The notes under the pieces: generated by a model | What the model saw: the letters and a program-made list of their open reading frames with translations, nothing else | Database searches by the model: none | Told to the model about the DNA's origin: nothing | Program-made: the position numbers and the translations under genes | Source: a bacterium | Lineage (GTDB): Bacteria > Acidobacteriota > HRBIN11 > JAKEFK01 | DNA length: 34,594 nucleotides | Assembly (NCBI GenBank): GCA_022616075.1 | Contig: JAKEFK010000371.1 | Location: 1 to 34,594, forward strand | Direction of reading: 5' to 3' | Shown here: positions 1-8,297 of the stretch, piece by piece | Numbering within the stretch: the stretch's first letter is position 1 | Layout: the number at the start of each line of letters is the position of its first letter

Positions 1-187
1 ACAATTGCTAACCAGACTCAGGTTAAAATTGTTTAAAACGTCGACTTTGCGGATGAACTTCTAGAACCACCCAACTCCGGACTTTTCGGACAGTCTCCGG
101 CCTCCGGCTGACAAAGGAATTTTAGGTATTCGGACGATTGGACAGCTGGAAGCGGGCGCTACAAATTGTTAAGCTTAATATTCAGTG

Positions 188-718
188 ATGACATTCGATC
201 TAAATCAAGCAATCAAACTGCTCGAAAAAACACCGGCGATCCTGATCGCTCTTTGCGATGATCTTCCCGAACCCTTGATCCGAAGCAATGAAGGTCCGGG
301 AACGTGGAGTCCATTCGATGTGATCGGGCATCTAATTCATGGCGAGAAAACGGATTGGATTCCCCGCACAAAAATAATTCTGGAACACGGCGAAAGTCGT
401 CCGTTCGATCCATTTGACCGGGAAGCAATGTTTGTATCAAGTGAAGGAAAATCCGTGCAGGCATTGCTGCAAGAATTCGATCATCTGCGTCGCCAGAATT
501 TAACAGATCTGCAGATGTTGAAACTCGCATTTGGAGATCTGGCCCGTACAGGTACTCATCCCGCACTCGGAAAAGTTACGCTCGAACAGCATCTTGCTAG
601 CTGGGTTGTGCACGACCTCGATCACATCAATCAGATATTTCGAACCATCGCCAAACATCAGCGAGAAAATGTGGGGCCCTGGAAACCCTATCTTTCGATA
701 CTGACTGAACGCTCATGA
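188..718 (+). CDS. DinB-like metal-binding four-helix protein
   Basis: Protein of about 176 residues of the DinB/YfiT-like superfamily, small cytosolic four-helix-bundle proteins that usually bind a divalent metal through three histidines. The landmarks are His49 in the GHLIHGEKTDW helix and the pair His143 and His147 in VVHDLDHINQ, numbered from a GTG at 185. An ATG follows at 188 in the same frame and is taken as the start; neither has a clear ribosome binding site. The length is typical and the gene looks intact. The family includes thiol-dependent transferases and many members of unknown role, so no substrate can be named. It precedes the kinase gene at 896 on the same strand but is separated by a repeat-like spacer, so co-transcription is not evident. 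Confidence 0.82.
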   Translation: MTFDLNQAIKLLEKTPAILIALCDDLPEPLIRSNEGPGTWSPFDVIGHLIHGEKTDWIPRTKIILEHGESRPFDPFDREAMFVSSEGKSVQALLQEFDHLRRQNLTDLQMLKLAFGDLARTGTHPALGKVTLEQHLASWVVHDLDHINQIFRTIAKHQRENVGPWKPYLSILTERS

Positions 719-727
719 AGTGAATAT

Positions 728-870
728 CCAAATCACAAATTCCAAAATACAAATAATTTTCAATTCTCAAGATTTCCAATGACCAAACAGGCTGGCTGAG
801 GCATGGTTTGAAAATTGAGCCTTGGTTTTTGAATCTTATTTGAAATTTCGTTCTTGTTATTTGGGATTTA
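728..870. repeat. imperfect inverted repeat, REP/MITE-like intergenic element
   Basis: This AT-rich spacer between the DinB-like gene and the kinase gene has two outer arms, about 728-770 and 826-870, that are imperfect reverse complements. About 25 bases at each end share a spaced AAATC-CAAAT pattern at roughly 70% identity by eye. The interior around 780-825 is also partly self-complementary (CAAAC on the left, GTTTG on the right). It could fold into one long hairpin. It resembles the dispersed intergenic palindromes found in many environmental bacterial genomes. It is not coding. Confidence 0.4.
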
Positions 871-895
871 CCCGAAGGGTGTAAACTCATAAGAA

Positions 896-3790
896 ATGGG
901 CCTTCGTGGGAAGCATCCGTTCTTCTGGTTTGTCCTTATCTATGGCTCCCTGGTGGCTGCGGCCTTTGTAGTAGTTGGCATTGTTATATACCGTTACGGT
1001 TCCACGGACATTGATACTGGCTGGGAGTATGAATGTCGCAAGGAGACCTGTTTTGTAAAACAAGTCGATCCGAATGGGCCTGCCGCATACAAACTCAAGC
1101 AGGGCGATCAAATCATAGAAGTTAATCACGACAAAAATTTTGGGAGATTGGGGATTTGGAGCGATACATTGCTTGCGCTCGAACCGCTTCAATCGTACAC
1201 ATTGCGAATCAAGCGTGGTGCTTCAGAGTCTGATGTTCAGCTTTACCCAAATTCGCATCGGGACACTCAACGTCTTATTTCCATACTCATTCTGTTTTTT
1301 GCAGCTTTCGTTTCTTTTGAATGTGCCGTTTGGATCGGTCTGCTAAAGCCGGATCAAAAGACTACACAACTGTTTACTCTTACCTGGCTCAGCGGCAGCC
1401 TGATACAAATACTGCCGGTGATGAATCTCATGCAATATGATTTTGGCCCGACTGAGCTCCGGCTGATCTCTTTCGTTTGGCTGATCGCGTTCAGCCCCTT
1501 GCCTATGGCAACGGGATTTCACTTTTATTACCGCTTCCCGCCGGGGATCCCGGAATCGCGGTTCTGGTCGATTGTAAAGAAAGCCATATATATGTGGGTA
1601 ATCTCTCTCATCGCATTTTTCACCGTCACGCGCGCAATTCTTTTCTGGGATCCTCGCCAGGGCGCTCAATTCTTGTTTCAACATTACACGCTCATCACTT
1701 CATTGGAAAAACTGATACCTTTGGTCAATTTGATTGTTTTGCCAGCGCTCTGCATTGTGGTTGCGCGAAATTACAGACTGGTCCAGGATCCGGATCAACG
1801 CCGCCGCATACAATGGGTTGTTTACGGCTCGGTCCTGGGGTTGTTGCCCTTCGTTGTCTACTCCGTCCTCGATTATTCCTTCCGTGCGCGACTTCCCTTT
1901 GCCCCAACGCGAGCCGCGCATGACAACCTGTTCCTTATCGCAAACTTTGCCCTTGTTCTCATTCCTACCACCGCTGCATACGCGATTGTAAAACACCGCA
2001 TGTTTGAGATTCAGGTCGTTGTACGCAAAGGAGTTCGATATCTCTTCGCAAAAAAAATGTTGCAAATCTTCATCTACCTTCCGGTGATTCTGCTTTTTCT
2101 GGCGCTCCGGGCTCAACGTCACCGGTCCATCCCGGAGGTATTGTTCAGTCACTACTACTACATCTTCATGCTGGTTGCCGGAGCAGCCGGACTGCTGTTC
2201 AGGAAAAGATTATTGGAAGCTCTTGATCGCAAATTTTTCCGGGAAGCATATAACAGCGAAAGGATTTTGATGAACCTGGGTGATGAAATCAAAAACTTCA
2301 CTTCCATGAATGAAGTTGCCAGATGGGTCAGTTCCCAATTAGAATCGGCGCTACATCCTAGAAAGATTTTTGTTCATTACAAACAGAAGGAACGGGGTGG
2401 CTTCATCCTGGGATATTCATCGGATGAACGTCCGGACATCCAAAATGTATCGGAAGACTCGGAATGGGTTCGCACTTTAGAACTGGAAGGAAAGTCCCAG
2501 AACTTCCTCACAAATCGCACCGCGTTGCCGCAAGAAGAAAAGGAATGGTTTGAACACCTGGGAATCCATCTGGCTGTTCCCATGATGGGATCGGATCAAC
2601 GCGTCAAAGGTGTTTTGTTGCTGGGAGAAAAAAGATCGGAGGAACCGTACTCAGCTGCAGACCGTAGATTGCTCGAAGCTTTAGCCGGACAAATGGCGAT
2701 CCTGCATGAAAATCTGCTGCTGAAAGAAAAAGTGGACGAAGGCAATCGGGTGCAGCGTGATGTGCTTTCGCATCTAACTGAAGAAAAGCGAAATCTTTTG
2801 AAGGAATGCCCCGCGTGCGGAACCTGTTTTGACAGTCAGGATCGAATCTGTGGTCAGGACGGAACAGAGCTCATACTGACGCTGCCGGTAGAACGAATCA
2901 TTGATGGAAAGTACCATTTGAATGCGCTGATTGGAAAAGGTGGCATGGGGGCAGTCTACCGGGCCACAGACCTTCGGTTGAGTCGTGACATCGCGATGAA
3001 AATCATGATAGGAAGCATGTTTGGGGATAACCATGCAATCCGCCGTTTTGAAAGGGAAGCACGCGCATCGGCGCGTTTACAACATCCAAACATAATAACG
3101 ATCCATGACTTCGGTGGAGTTGGAAAGGGCGCTTATCTCGCAATGGAACTGCTGGATGGTACCAGTCTGAGATCCTCTCTTCAGGAAAGTGGAAATCTTT
3201 CGCCCGCCCTGGCTGCAAATTGGTTTGATCAAATCCTGGAAGGGGTGAAAGCGGCTCACAAGCTCGGCGTGATTCATCGCGATTTGAAACCGGAGAATGT
3301 TTTCATCAGTAAAGGACAAAAGAATCATTCCATTTTGAAGATTCTTGACTTTGGACTCGCAAAAATGAAAGCCATCGATGCTTCGAAATCAGGAACGTTA
3401 ACGGCGCCAGGCACTGCAATGGGAACTTTGTTCTACATGTCCCCGGAACAAATCGTCGCCGAAGAGGTCGATGAACGAACAGACATTTTTTCGCTGGGAG
3501 TGATGGTGGTGGAAGCTCTAACCGGAGCCCTGCCGTTCACAGGGAAAACACATACGGATGTAGCCATTGCCATCCTGCAGCAGGAGTATCACCTGGAAGG
3601 AGAATCGCCTGAAATCAAACGGCTCGATTCAGTGCTCCAGAAATGCATCGCAAAAAATCGCGCGGACCGTTACCCTTCCGTTTCTGAAATGCAGAAATAT
3701 CTGATTGAAACGATCCAGGCGGTTCCACGATTCTCACCAACAAGCCGTTCAGACGATTCAGCCGTTACGGGAACGCTCACGAGTACGTAG
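896..3790 (+). CDS. Membrane sensor Ser/Thr protein kinase (PDZ, multi-TM, GAF-like, Zn-ribbon-like, kinase)
   Basis: A 964-residue eukaryotic-type Ser/Thr kinase with sensory modules placed before the catalytic domain. A transmembrane helix (about 10-32) is followed by a PDZ-like region (about 45-115, containing DPNGPAAYKLKQGDQI), a polytopic membrane region (about 125-435), a GAF-like domain (about 455-605) and a Cys cluster resembling a zinc ribbon (C638, C641, C644, C652). The kinase domain runs from about 670 to 935. Catalytic landmarks are intact: glycine loop GKGGMG at 680-685, Lys702, HRD at 794-796, DFG at 818-820 and SPE at 849-851. The protein should phosphorylate cytosolic targets in response to an extracytoplasmic or membrane cue; the targets are unknown. 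The start lacks a strong ribosome binding site, but the first residues lead straight into the first TM helix. The DUF418 gene follows almost immediately. Confidence 0.88.
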   Translation: MGLRGKHPFFWFVLIYGSLVAAAFVVVGIVIYRYGSTDIDTGWEYECRKETCFVKQVDPNGPAAYKLKQGDQIIEVNHDKNFGRLGIWSDTLLALEPLQSYTLRIKRGASESDVQLYPNSHRDTQRLISILILFFAAFVSFECAVWIGLLKPDQKTTQLFTLTWLSGSLIQILPVMNLMQYDFGPTELRLISFVWLIAFSPLPMATGFHFYYRFPPGIPESRFWSIVKKAIYMWVISLIAFFTVTRAILFWDPRQGAQFLFQHYTLITSLEKLIPLVNLIVLPALCIVVARNYRLVQDPDQRRRIQWVVYGSVLGLLPFVVYSVLDYSFRARLPFAPTRAAHDNLFLIANFALVLIPTTAAYAIVKHRMFEIQVVVRKGVRYLFAKKMLQIFIYLPVILLFLALRAQRHRSIPEVLFSHYYYIFMLVAGAAGLLFRKRLLEALDRKFFREAYNSERILMNLGDEIKNFTSMNEVARWVSSQLESALHPRKIFVHYKQKERGGFILGYSSDERPDIQNVSEDSEWVRTLELEGKSQNFLTNRTALPQEEKEWFEHLGIHLAVPMMGSDQRVKGVLLLGEKRSEEPYSAADRRLLEALAGQMAILHENLLLKEKVDEGNRVQRDVLSHLTEEKRNLLKECPACGTCFDSQDRICGQDGTELILTLPVERIIDGKYHLNALIGKGGMGAVYRATDLRLSRDIAMKIMIGSMFGDNHAIRRFEREARASARLQHPNIITIHDFGGVGKGAYLAMELLDGTSLRSSLQESGNLSPALAANWFDQILEGVKAAHKLGVIHRDLKPENVFISKGQKNHSILKILDFGLAKMKAIDASKSGTLTAPGTAMGTLFYMSPEQIVAEEVDERTDIFSLGVMVVEALTGALPFTGKTHTDVAIAILQQEYHLEGESPEIKRLDSVLQKCIAKNRADRYPSVSEMQKYLIETIQAVPRFSPTSRSDDSAVTGTLTST

Positions 3791-3812
3791 ATGCCCCATA
3801 ACTAGACATCTC

Positions 3813-5045
3813 ATGGACTTTCAGACTCCGGAACCAAGCAGATTAGCACCGACTCCCGGGCAGGAACGATATGATTTCCTCGATATCCTCCGAGGCTTCG
3901 CACTGCTGGGGATCGTTACTGCTAACATGATCCTCTACTCCCTTTACGTTTACTTGCGCGACTCAGAAAAAATGAGGTTGAACACATATTCGACGGATAA
4001 AGTGCTTGATTTCCTCGAACTGATGCTAATCGAGGGGAAGTTTTATACCATCTTCTCGATCCTATTTGGAATAGGGTTCTCGATCCTGCTGGCCCGCACG
4101 CAAGCGAAGGGGTTGGGGTTCCATCGATTTTTTGTCAGGCGCATGTCTTTTTTGTATCTGATTGGCGTGGCACACGCGGTTCTCTTCTGGCACGACGACA
4201 TTCTTCAATTTTATGCATTCTGCGGAGCGCTGCTTCTACTCTTTCTCAAGGTTCGGAATCGAACAATCCTCTTGTTTTCGTTGCTGGCTCTGCTGGCGCC
4301 GGTCGCTATCAAGCTCTTCGATGCAATTCCTCGCGGGTCTTTTACGGCTCCACAAGATATGCTTTTTGGTCACTTTGGTTTCACTCCAGATACGCGGATC
4401 GATATTTGGAAGAACGGTAACCTTGCAGAGATTGTATGCCTCAACTTCAGCAGCTGGTTTGCTCAACTGGATTATGTCATTACCAGCGGTATGATTTTTA
4501 AGATCTTTGGTTGTTTTCTGCTGGGCTTCTACATCGGCCGGAACGAAATCTATAAGAAACTGCACGCGTACCGCCCCATCGTGAAACGTGTGGCTGTTTT
4601 GGGAATTGCTATCGGTCTCCCCCTGAACGTGATCTACGCAAAAACTTTTGTGTCGGAGTCCATGCTGCATGCAGTAATCGCAGCAGTTGCCATCCTCCCC
4701 TTGAGCGCGGGTTATATATGTGTCCTTAGCCTGCTCTGGATCGGTCCAAACGGCAGTAAGCTTCTACAACTTTTTGCTCCCGTTGGCCGCATGGCGTTTA
4801 CGAACTACGTTGGGCAGAGCGTCATCTGCACTCTGATTTTCTACGGGACAGGATTGGGGCTTGGGGGCACAATGGGCCCAACACTGTATATACCACTGGG
4901 CATTGTTGTCTACCTTTTTCAAGTTGTGGGCAGCCGCGCATGGCTAGATCGCTTCCAGTTTGGACCGCTGGAATGGCTTTGGCGCGTCCTAACCTACGGA
5001 AGTTGGATCCCGATGGCGAAACGAGCCATCGTGTCGCCTAACTAA
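3813..5045 (+). CDS. DUF418 family polytopic membrane protein
   Basis: About 410 residues and highly hydrophobic, with many predicted membrane helices. The N-terminal RYDFLDILRGFALLGI and the C-terminal AFTNYVGQSVICTLIFYGTG are signatures of DUF418 family inner-membrane proteins (YeiB-like), whose function is not established. The frame is open upstream to 3705, inside the kinase gene, but the ATG at 3813 gives the usual family N-terminus shortly before the RYDFLD motif, so it is preferred despite lacking a clear ribosome binding site. The gene starts 22 bases after the kinase stop and is probably co-transcribed with it. It converges on the AstE-like gene at 5098. Confidence 0.85.
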   Translation: MDFQTPEPSRLAPTPGQERYDFLDILRGFALLGIVTANMILYSLYVYLRDSEKMRLNTYSTDKVLDFLELMLIEGKFYTIFSILFGIGFSILLARTQAKGLGFHRFFVRRMSFLYLIGVAHAVLFWHDDILQFYAFCGALLLLFLKVRNRTILLFSLLALLAPVAIKLFDAIPRGSFTAPQDMLFGHFGFTPDTRIDIWKNGNLAEIVCLNFSSWFAQLDYVITSGMIFKIFGCFLLGFYIGRNEIYKKLHAYRPIVKRVAVLGIAIGLPLNVIYAKTFVSESMLHAVIAAVAILPLSAGYICVLSLLWIGPNGSKLLQLFAPVGRMAFTNYVGQSVICTLIFYGTGLGLGGTMGPTLYIPLGIVVYLFQVVGSRAWLDRFQFGPLEWLWRVLTYGSWIPMAKRAIVSPN

Positions 5046-5097
5046 TCATGCACCCACTTCACGATTTTCAGGTCAAGCACAAAGATTGCGTGGTCAA

Positions 5098-6024
5098 TTA
5101 TTCTTGTATTGCAATGGTTGCCAGGTATGATCCTACATGGACAGCCGAAATCGGCTGTAATGCCAGCAGAAGCCCATCGCCGCTTGAAAGTATTGTTTCT
5201 TGAATGGTTCCGTCCAGAGATCGAACGACGCCGATCGTTTGGCCATAATAAAGATAGTCGCCCGGACGGCAAAATGCCTCAAACAAGCCACCTGTTCCTG
5301 AATAAATCTCATGCCTGAATGGCAGTTTATCCGGAGCAGGGGCCGCCTCAGCCAGTAGAGATCCAGCCCGTAAAACAGCAAGCAAACTTTCAGCTCCTGC
5401 CTTTGCGGTTGCACTTTCAAGCGTGTGAAATCCGGACAATTCCATAGTGAAAGCCGACTTCTTTTTAGACATTGCCCAGGCGGACCAACTTGAACCGAGT
5501 CCCTGCAACTCGAAGTGTTTTGTTAACATTTCATCCACCAGCGGCAGTGATGCGGCCCGCGCCCAAGAAATCACTCGAGCTCTCAAATCGGAATCAGAAG
5601 TAGGATCCAGAAGTATGAAGGGAACAGACCATCCAGCTGTATGAACATCAATCAGCGCATCATGGTTATCCAACACTTCAACGAGGCAAACTGCAAGCCG
5701 TTCTGCTAATGATCCATCCTTTCGGCCAGGAAAGCAGCGATTCAGATCTGACTTTTCCTGCGGAGTTAACCTTGAGCTGGCCCGTACGGCTAGAACATTA
5801 ACGCAGGGTAACACCGTCACCGTTCCTGAAAGTGATTCGCGCTCCAGTTGTTCCTGCAGGTACCACAATGCAGCTGGGGCAGTAGCTTCATCTCCATGAA
5901 TTCCAGCGGTGAGCAGAATACCAGGTCCTTGATGATCATACACATATCGTGTACCCCTGATTGCAATCTCTGAACCGGGAGAACTTCCAGAACACAGGTT
6001 GATCGATTCGACTTTCTTAATCAT
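5098..6024 (-). CDS. Succinylglutamate desuccinylase/aspartoacylase family zinc hydrolase
   Basis: A 308-residue protein of the AstE/AspA (M14-like) family, which removes acyl groups from amino-acid amides using one zinc ion. Zinc ligands are visible as His43 and Glu46 in AGIHGDEATAP and His128 in IDVHTAG. An Arg in DLNRCFPG (Arg96) fits the substrate-binding position and Glu195 in FTMELSG fits the catalytic glutamate. Length and motif order are normal, so it is probably active, but the sequence does not tell which N-acyl substrate it uses. It is cytosolic, with no signal peptide. It starts 11 bases downstream of the small membrane-protein gene and the two are probably one transcript. Confidence 0.85.
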   Translation of the reverse strand: MIKKVESINLCSGSSPGSEIAIRGTRYVYDHQGPGILLTAGIHGDEATAPAALWYLQEQLERESLSGTVTVLPCVNVLAVRASSRLTPQEKSDLNRCFPGRKDGSLAERLAVCLVEVLDNHDALIDVHTAGWSVPFILLDPTSDSDLRARVISWARAASLPLVDEMLTKHFELQGLGSSWSAWAMSKKKSAFTMELSGFHTLESATAKAGAESLLAVLRAGSLLAEAAPAPDKLPFRHEIYSGTGGLFEAFCRPGDYLYYGQTIGVVRSLDGTIQETILSSGDGLLLALQPISAVHVGSYLATIAIQE

Positions 6025-6035
6025 AAGAATTCATT

Positions 6036-6557
6036 CTATGAATTCCTCCAAAAATGCAGGGCGAGAAATACCCAGGCCACGGCAAAAATCAGAGAGGCAG
6101 CAGAAGCCACAAAAGCTATTTTACACCCCGCGAGCAGCGGCAAAGAATGAGATTTATTACTCAAGTTCACTGCTTTGCCCGCGAAATATTCTTCTGCTGT
6201 GCCAAAGATCTTTAGAATTGTGATTTTGTTTTCTAAGTGTTTAAGCTGTTCAAACCAGTGATCGTAAAATGCGCGCCCACGTTGAATTACAAGAAACCAG
6301 AAAAGGCACATACAAATCCCAATGATGCAAGCCCAGATCGCAAATTCAGGTGGGAATATAGTAGCCTCTTTTGACTCTTTTGGCGTCGACTTCAGCCATC
6401 CAAACACAGCCAGCAACGCTCCGTTAAACGCGAAGAAAAACTGATTTCGCTGCCAGATAAGAACCTCCTCATGCTTTAGTAAGTCGGTGAGAAGCTTGTA
6501 CTGATCAAAAACTAGATTCGTTCCGGTGCCATTCTGAGGCGAGTTTACTTGATCCAT
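6036..6557 (-). CDS. Small two-TM-domain membrane protein, possibly RipA-like
   Basis: A 173-residue membrane protein starting at the ATG at 6557, chosen because AAGGAG lies just upstream at 6569-6564; an in-frame ATG at 6599 lacks that support. An N-terminal amphipathic stretch (YKLLTDLLKHEEVLIWQRN) leads into a hydrophobic hairpin (about residues 38-98) and a final hydrophobic helix near the C-terminus. The pattern of YKLL, a charged helix and RNQFFFAFNGALLAVFGWL resembles small octameric RipA-type membrane proteins, but the resemblance is by eye only. Its function is unknown. It is the first gene of a short unit with the AstE-like hydrolase. Confidence 0.7.
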   Translation of the reverse strand: MDQVNSPQNGTGTNLVFDQYKLLTDLLKHEEVLIWQRNQFFFAFNGALLAVFGWLKSTPKESKEATIFPPEFAIWACIIGICMCLFWFLVIQRGRAFYDHWFEQLKHLENKITILKIFGTAEEYFAGKAVNLSNKSHSLPLLAGCKIAFVASAASLIFAVAWVFLALHFWRNS

Positions 6558-6902
6558 AGGTTTCTCCTTTATTGTTATGACCTGACTATCAAGGAACATG
6601 CCATGCCCGGAAGATGCGCGCTGACTGAGAAATCTGTCCCCAGAATAATCTTCTGTAAGTCCATTGTTGACGTTTACAACACAGCCAGGCCCTCGTCGGA
6701 GAATATTTGTTCGTCTTTAAGGCTGTTGTTTTTGTCAACAATCCAGTTCGAACTCTCTCAAATCTAAGTTCACCAAGTTGTCGTCGGATATAGTTTGCAA
6801 TTTTTTAAAAACACATCAGGGCATGATTTTTGATAGATGTAACTGGCCAGGCGGAGCTATGAATAACATCGTTAACCGTTTATTTGGACGAGGAGTCGAA
6901 TT
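6558..6902. other. Divergent intergenic region
   Basis: About 345 bases separate the minus-strand membrane-protein gene and the plus-strand seven-gene operon, so promoters for both should lie here. I see an AT-rich stretch near 6790-6840 but no -35/-10 pair good enough to call, and no tRNA, riboswitch or terminator-like hairpin. The distal end holds a short ORF with its own ribosome-binding-like sequence (6859-6906), listed separately. Confidence 0.6.
6564..6569 (-). promoter_or_regulatory. Shine-Dalgarno fixing the start of the small membrane protein
   Basis: The minus strand reads AAGGAG six bases before the ATG at 6557. This is a strong ribosome binding site and supports that start over the in-frame ATG at 6599. 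Confidence 0.75.
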
Positions 6903-6906
6903 ATGA
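6859..6906 (+). CDS. Possible 15-residue leader peptide, ATGA-coupled to the MfnB-like gene
   Basis: A short ORF encodes MNNIVNRLFGRGVEL. It has a purine-rich GGCGGAG upstream at good spacing, and its TGA overlaps the ATG of the next gene in an ATGA arrangement typical of translational coupling. The same segment also supplies the ribosome binding site (GACGAGGAG) of the downstream gene, so the overlap may be accidental. It shows no run of repeated codons that would suggest an attenuator. Confidence 0.3.
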   Translation: MNNIVNRLFGRGVEL

Positions 6907-8282
6907 ACCTTAGAAACAGAAAGTTACTCTGCAGTGTTTTTAATGCCCAGGAAGCAAGGGAAGCCGTTTTGGGAGGGGCAAGAATCGTTGATAGTGAAGA
7001 TCCGAAAAGCGCATTAGGGAACATTAAACCACGTCACATTATGGCGATTAGTGATGCTGTTCTTGATTTCAAGAGAGATCTTGAAGTTCTACTTAGCACA
7101 AACATAGGTGAAGACCAGTTGCTCTTCCGGCGTTCGGAAACTGGACAAGCGATTGAAAAATCCCCGTACGAAATTGCCGGTAAGGCGGCGCAGGCTGCAA
7201 TTGGTGTTGCCTGTTCAATGGGTACGCGGGTTCATCCAGTCAACCTCATCAAAGTGGGTGTGGATGGGATGGCGGTTCAAAAGTTAAAGGAGGTGGTCGC
7301 CGAAGTCGTGACCACACTTCAAAGGACTGAGCAATTTAGTCATAGCCAGGTCATGAGCGTGTTGTTTGCTCAAAATATGAGGCTCTGGAATGAACGAAAG
7401 ACCGATGCAGATGTCCGCAAAGTCCTGGTTGAACTGCGTGAATTTTACCCGTGTCCTTCTGATGATCCGCTTTCATTTGATCTCAAAGAGTTTTCGGTCC
7501 AGACCCTTAGAGATGAAAATGGTCAGTTCCTTTTTTCAGATCAGGCTCAGGTTTCGCTCGGCGCATTAATTAAGCGTGGCGTTTTGCCGGAAGGATCAAA
7601 TAGCACTTCGATTCGAGTCAATGAGCTTTTTCCTCATGGCCAGTACTTCCCTGGGCTTGCGGGCGAGGGGGATAGCACGAATCGCGCGGTGATTAAAGCT
7701 ATGGTGGACGCGACGGCTGACGCAGAGGCAAATCAAATCATGATCGATACTTCGATTTTATCCAAAGTTTCCAATGTCTGTCTAATTGATACATCCGGTT
7801 CAGAAATGATTGACGTCAATCGTTTTCGAAAGCGTGGTGGATTGGTGCAGCAAGGAATCATGGGTCTTGAAGATCTGAGATTTTTTGTAAATTACTGTCA
7901 TTTTCGAGGAATTCAAGCAAATCTTGCAGGCTCGATTGAAAGTTATCAGGCACAACAACTTTGGGTATTGATTCCTGAACTCGATCAAGTCTCCACAAGA
8001 GGAGCAGCTTCAGGAGTCGACATAGATCCCTCAAGGCCGGAAACTGCGGGCATGGATACTCGTCAACATCGCGTCATTAAAAGATCGTTGGTTCGGGGAC
8101 TTGCTCCTCCGGAACATGGAGGAGTGCTCAACATTCCGGCCGAATGGCGATCCAATCCGAAGGCAGTCTCCGAAATCAAACGATTGCAAGAGCTCATCAT
8201 AAAGGGACGGGAAAGACTGAATTTGCCACCTCTCGAAACTTTCTTCGTTGATCCAGCCGGTCAAATTGTCGCGACTCAGTAG
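6903..8282 (+). CDS. MfnB-like (4-HFC-P synthase / DUF556 fold) protein with internal insertion
   Basis: A 459-residue protein whose two ends match the TIM-barrel enzyme MfnB, (5-formylfuran-3-yl)methyl phosphate synthase, usually about 235 residues long. The N-terminal match is KLLCSVFNAQEAREAVLGGARIVD plus LIKVGVDG. The C-terminal match is LIDTSG, ANLAGSI and STRGAASG. Between them, about residues 155-285 are extra. MfnB joins two glyceraldehyde-3-phosphate molecules for methanofuran biosynthesis. Aligned by eye to the M. jannaschii enzyme as I remember it, Lys85 is kept (Lys117) and the Asp residues are kept (Asp30, Asp296). The catalytic lysines at positions 27 and 155 are replaced by Glu32 and Ser300. 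It may therefore have changed reaction or lost catalysis. It is the first full gene of the seven-gene operon, with a GAGGAG-type ribosome binding site and no signal peptide. Confidence 0.7.
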   Translation: MNLRNRKLLCSVFNAQEAREAVLGGARIVDSEDPKSALGNIKPRHIMAISDAVLDFKRDLEVLLSTNIGEDQLLFRRSETGQAIEKSPYEIAGKAAQAAIGVACSMGTRVHPVNLIKVGVDGMAVQKLKEVVAEVVTTLQRTEQFSHSQVMSVLFAQNMRLWNERKTDADVRKVLVELREFYPCPSDDPLSFDLKEFSVQTLRDENGQFLFSDQAQVSLGALIKRGVLPEGSNSTSIRVNELFPHGQYFPGLAGEGDSTNRAVIKAMVDATADAEANQIMIDTSILSKVSNVCLIDTSGSEMIDVNRFRKRGGLVQQGIMGLEDLRFFVNYCHFRGIQANLAGSIESYQAQQLWVLIPELDQVSTRGAASGVDIDPSRPETAGMDTRQHRVIKRSLVRGLAPPEHGGVLNIPAEWRSNPKAVSEIKRLQELIIKGRERLNLPPLETFFVDPAGQIVATQ

Positions 8283-8297
8283 ACAGGAGGAATTGAA

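Noticed and set aside
1-184. Coding or regulatory content upstream of the DinB-like gene
   Set aside because: Short open frames lack start signals or family motifs, and no promoter or hairpin stands out.
3705-3812. Longer DUF418 protein starting inside the kinase gene
   Set aside because: The extension overlaps the kinase C-terminus in another frame and reads as Arg-rich noise; the family N-terminus fits 3813.
5046-5097. Terminator between the DUF418 and AstE-like genes
   Set aside because: Only weak complementarity is present and no T-run follows.
6660-6700. Sigma-70 promoter beginning with TTGACG
   Set aside because: No acceptable -10 box occurs 16-18 bases downstream.
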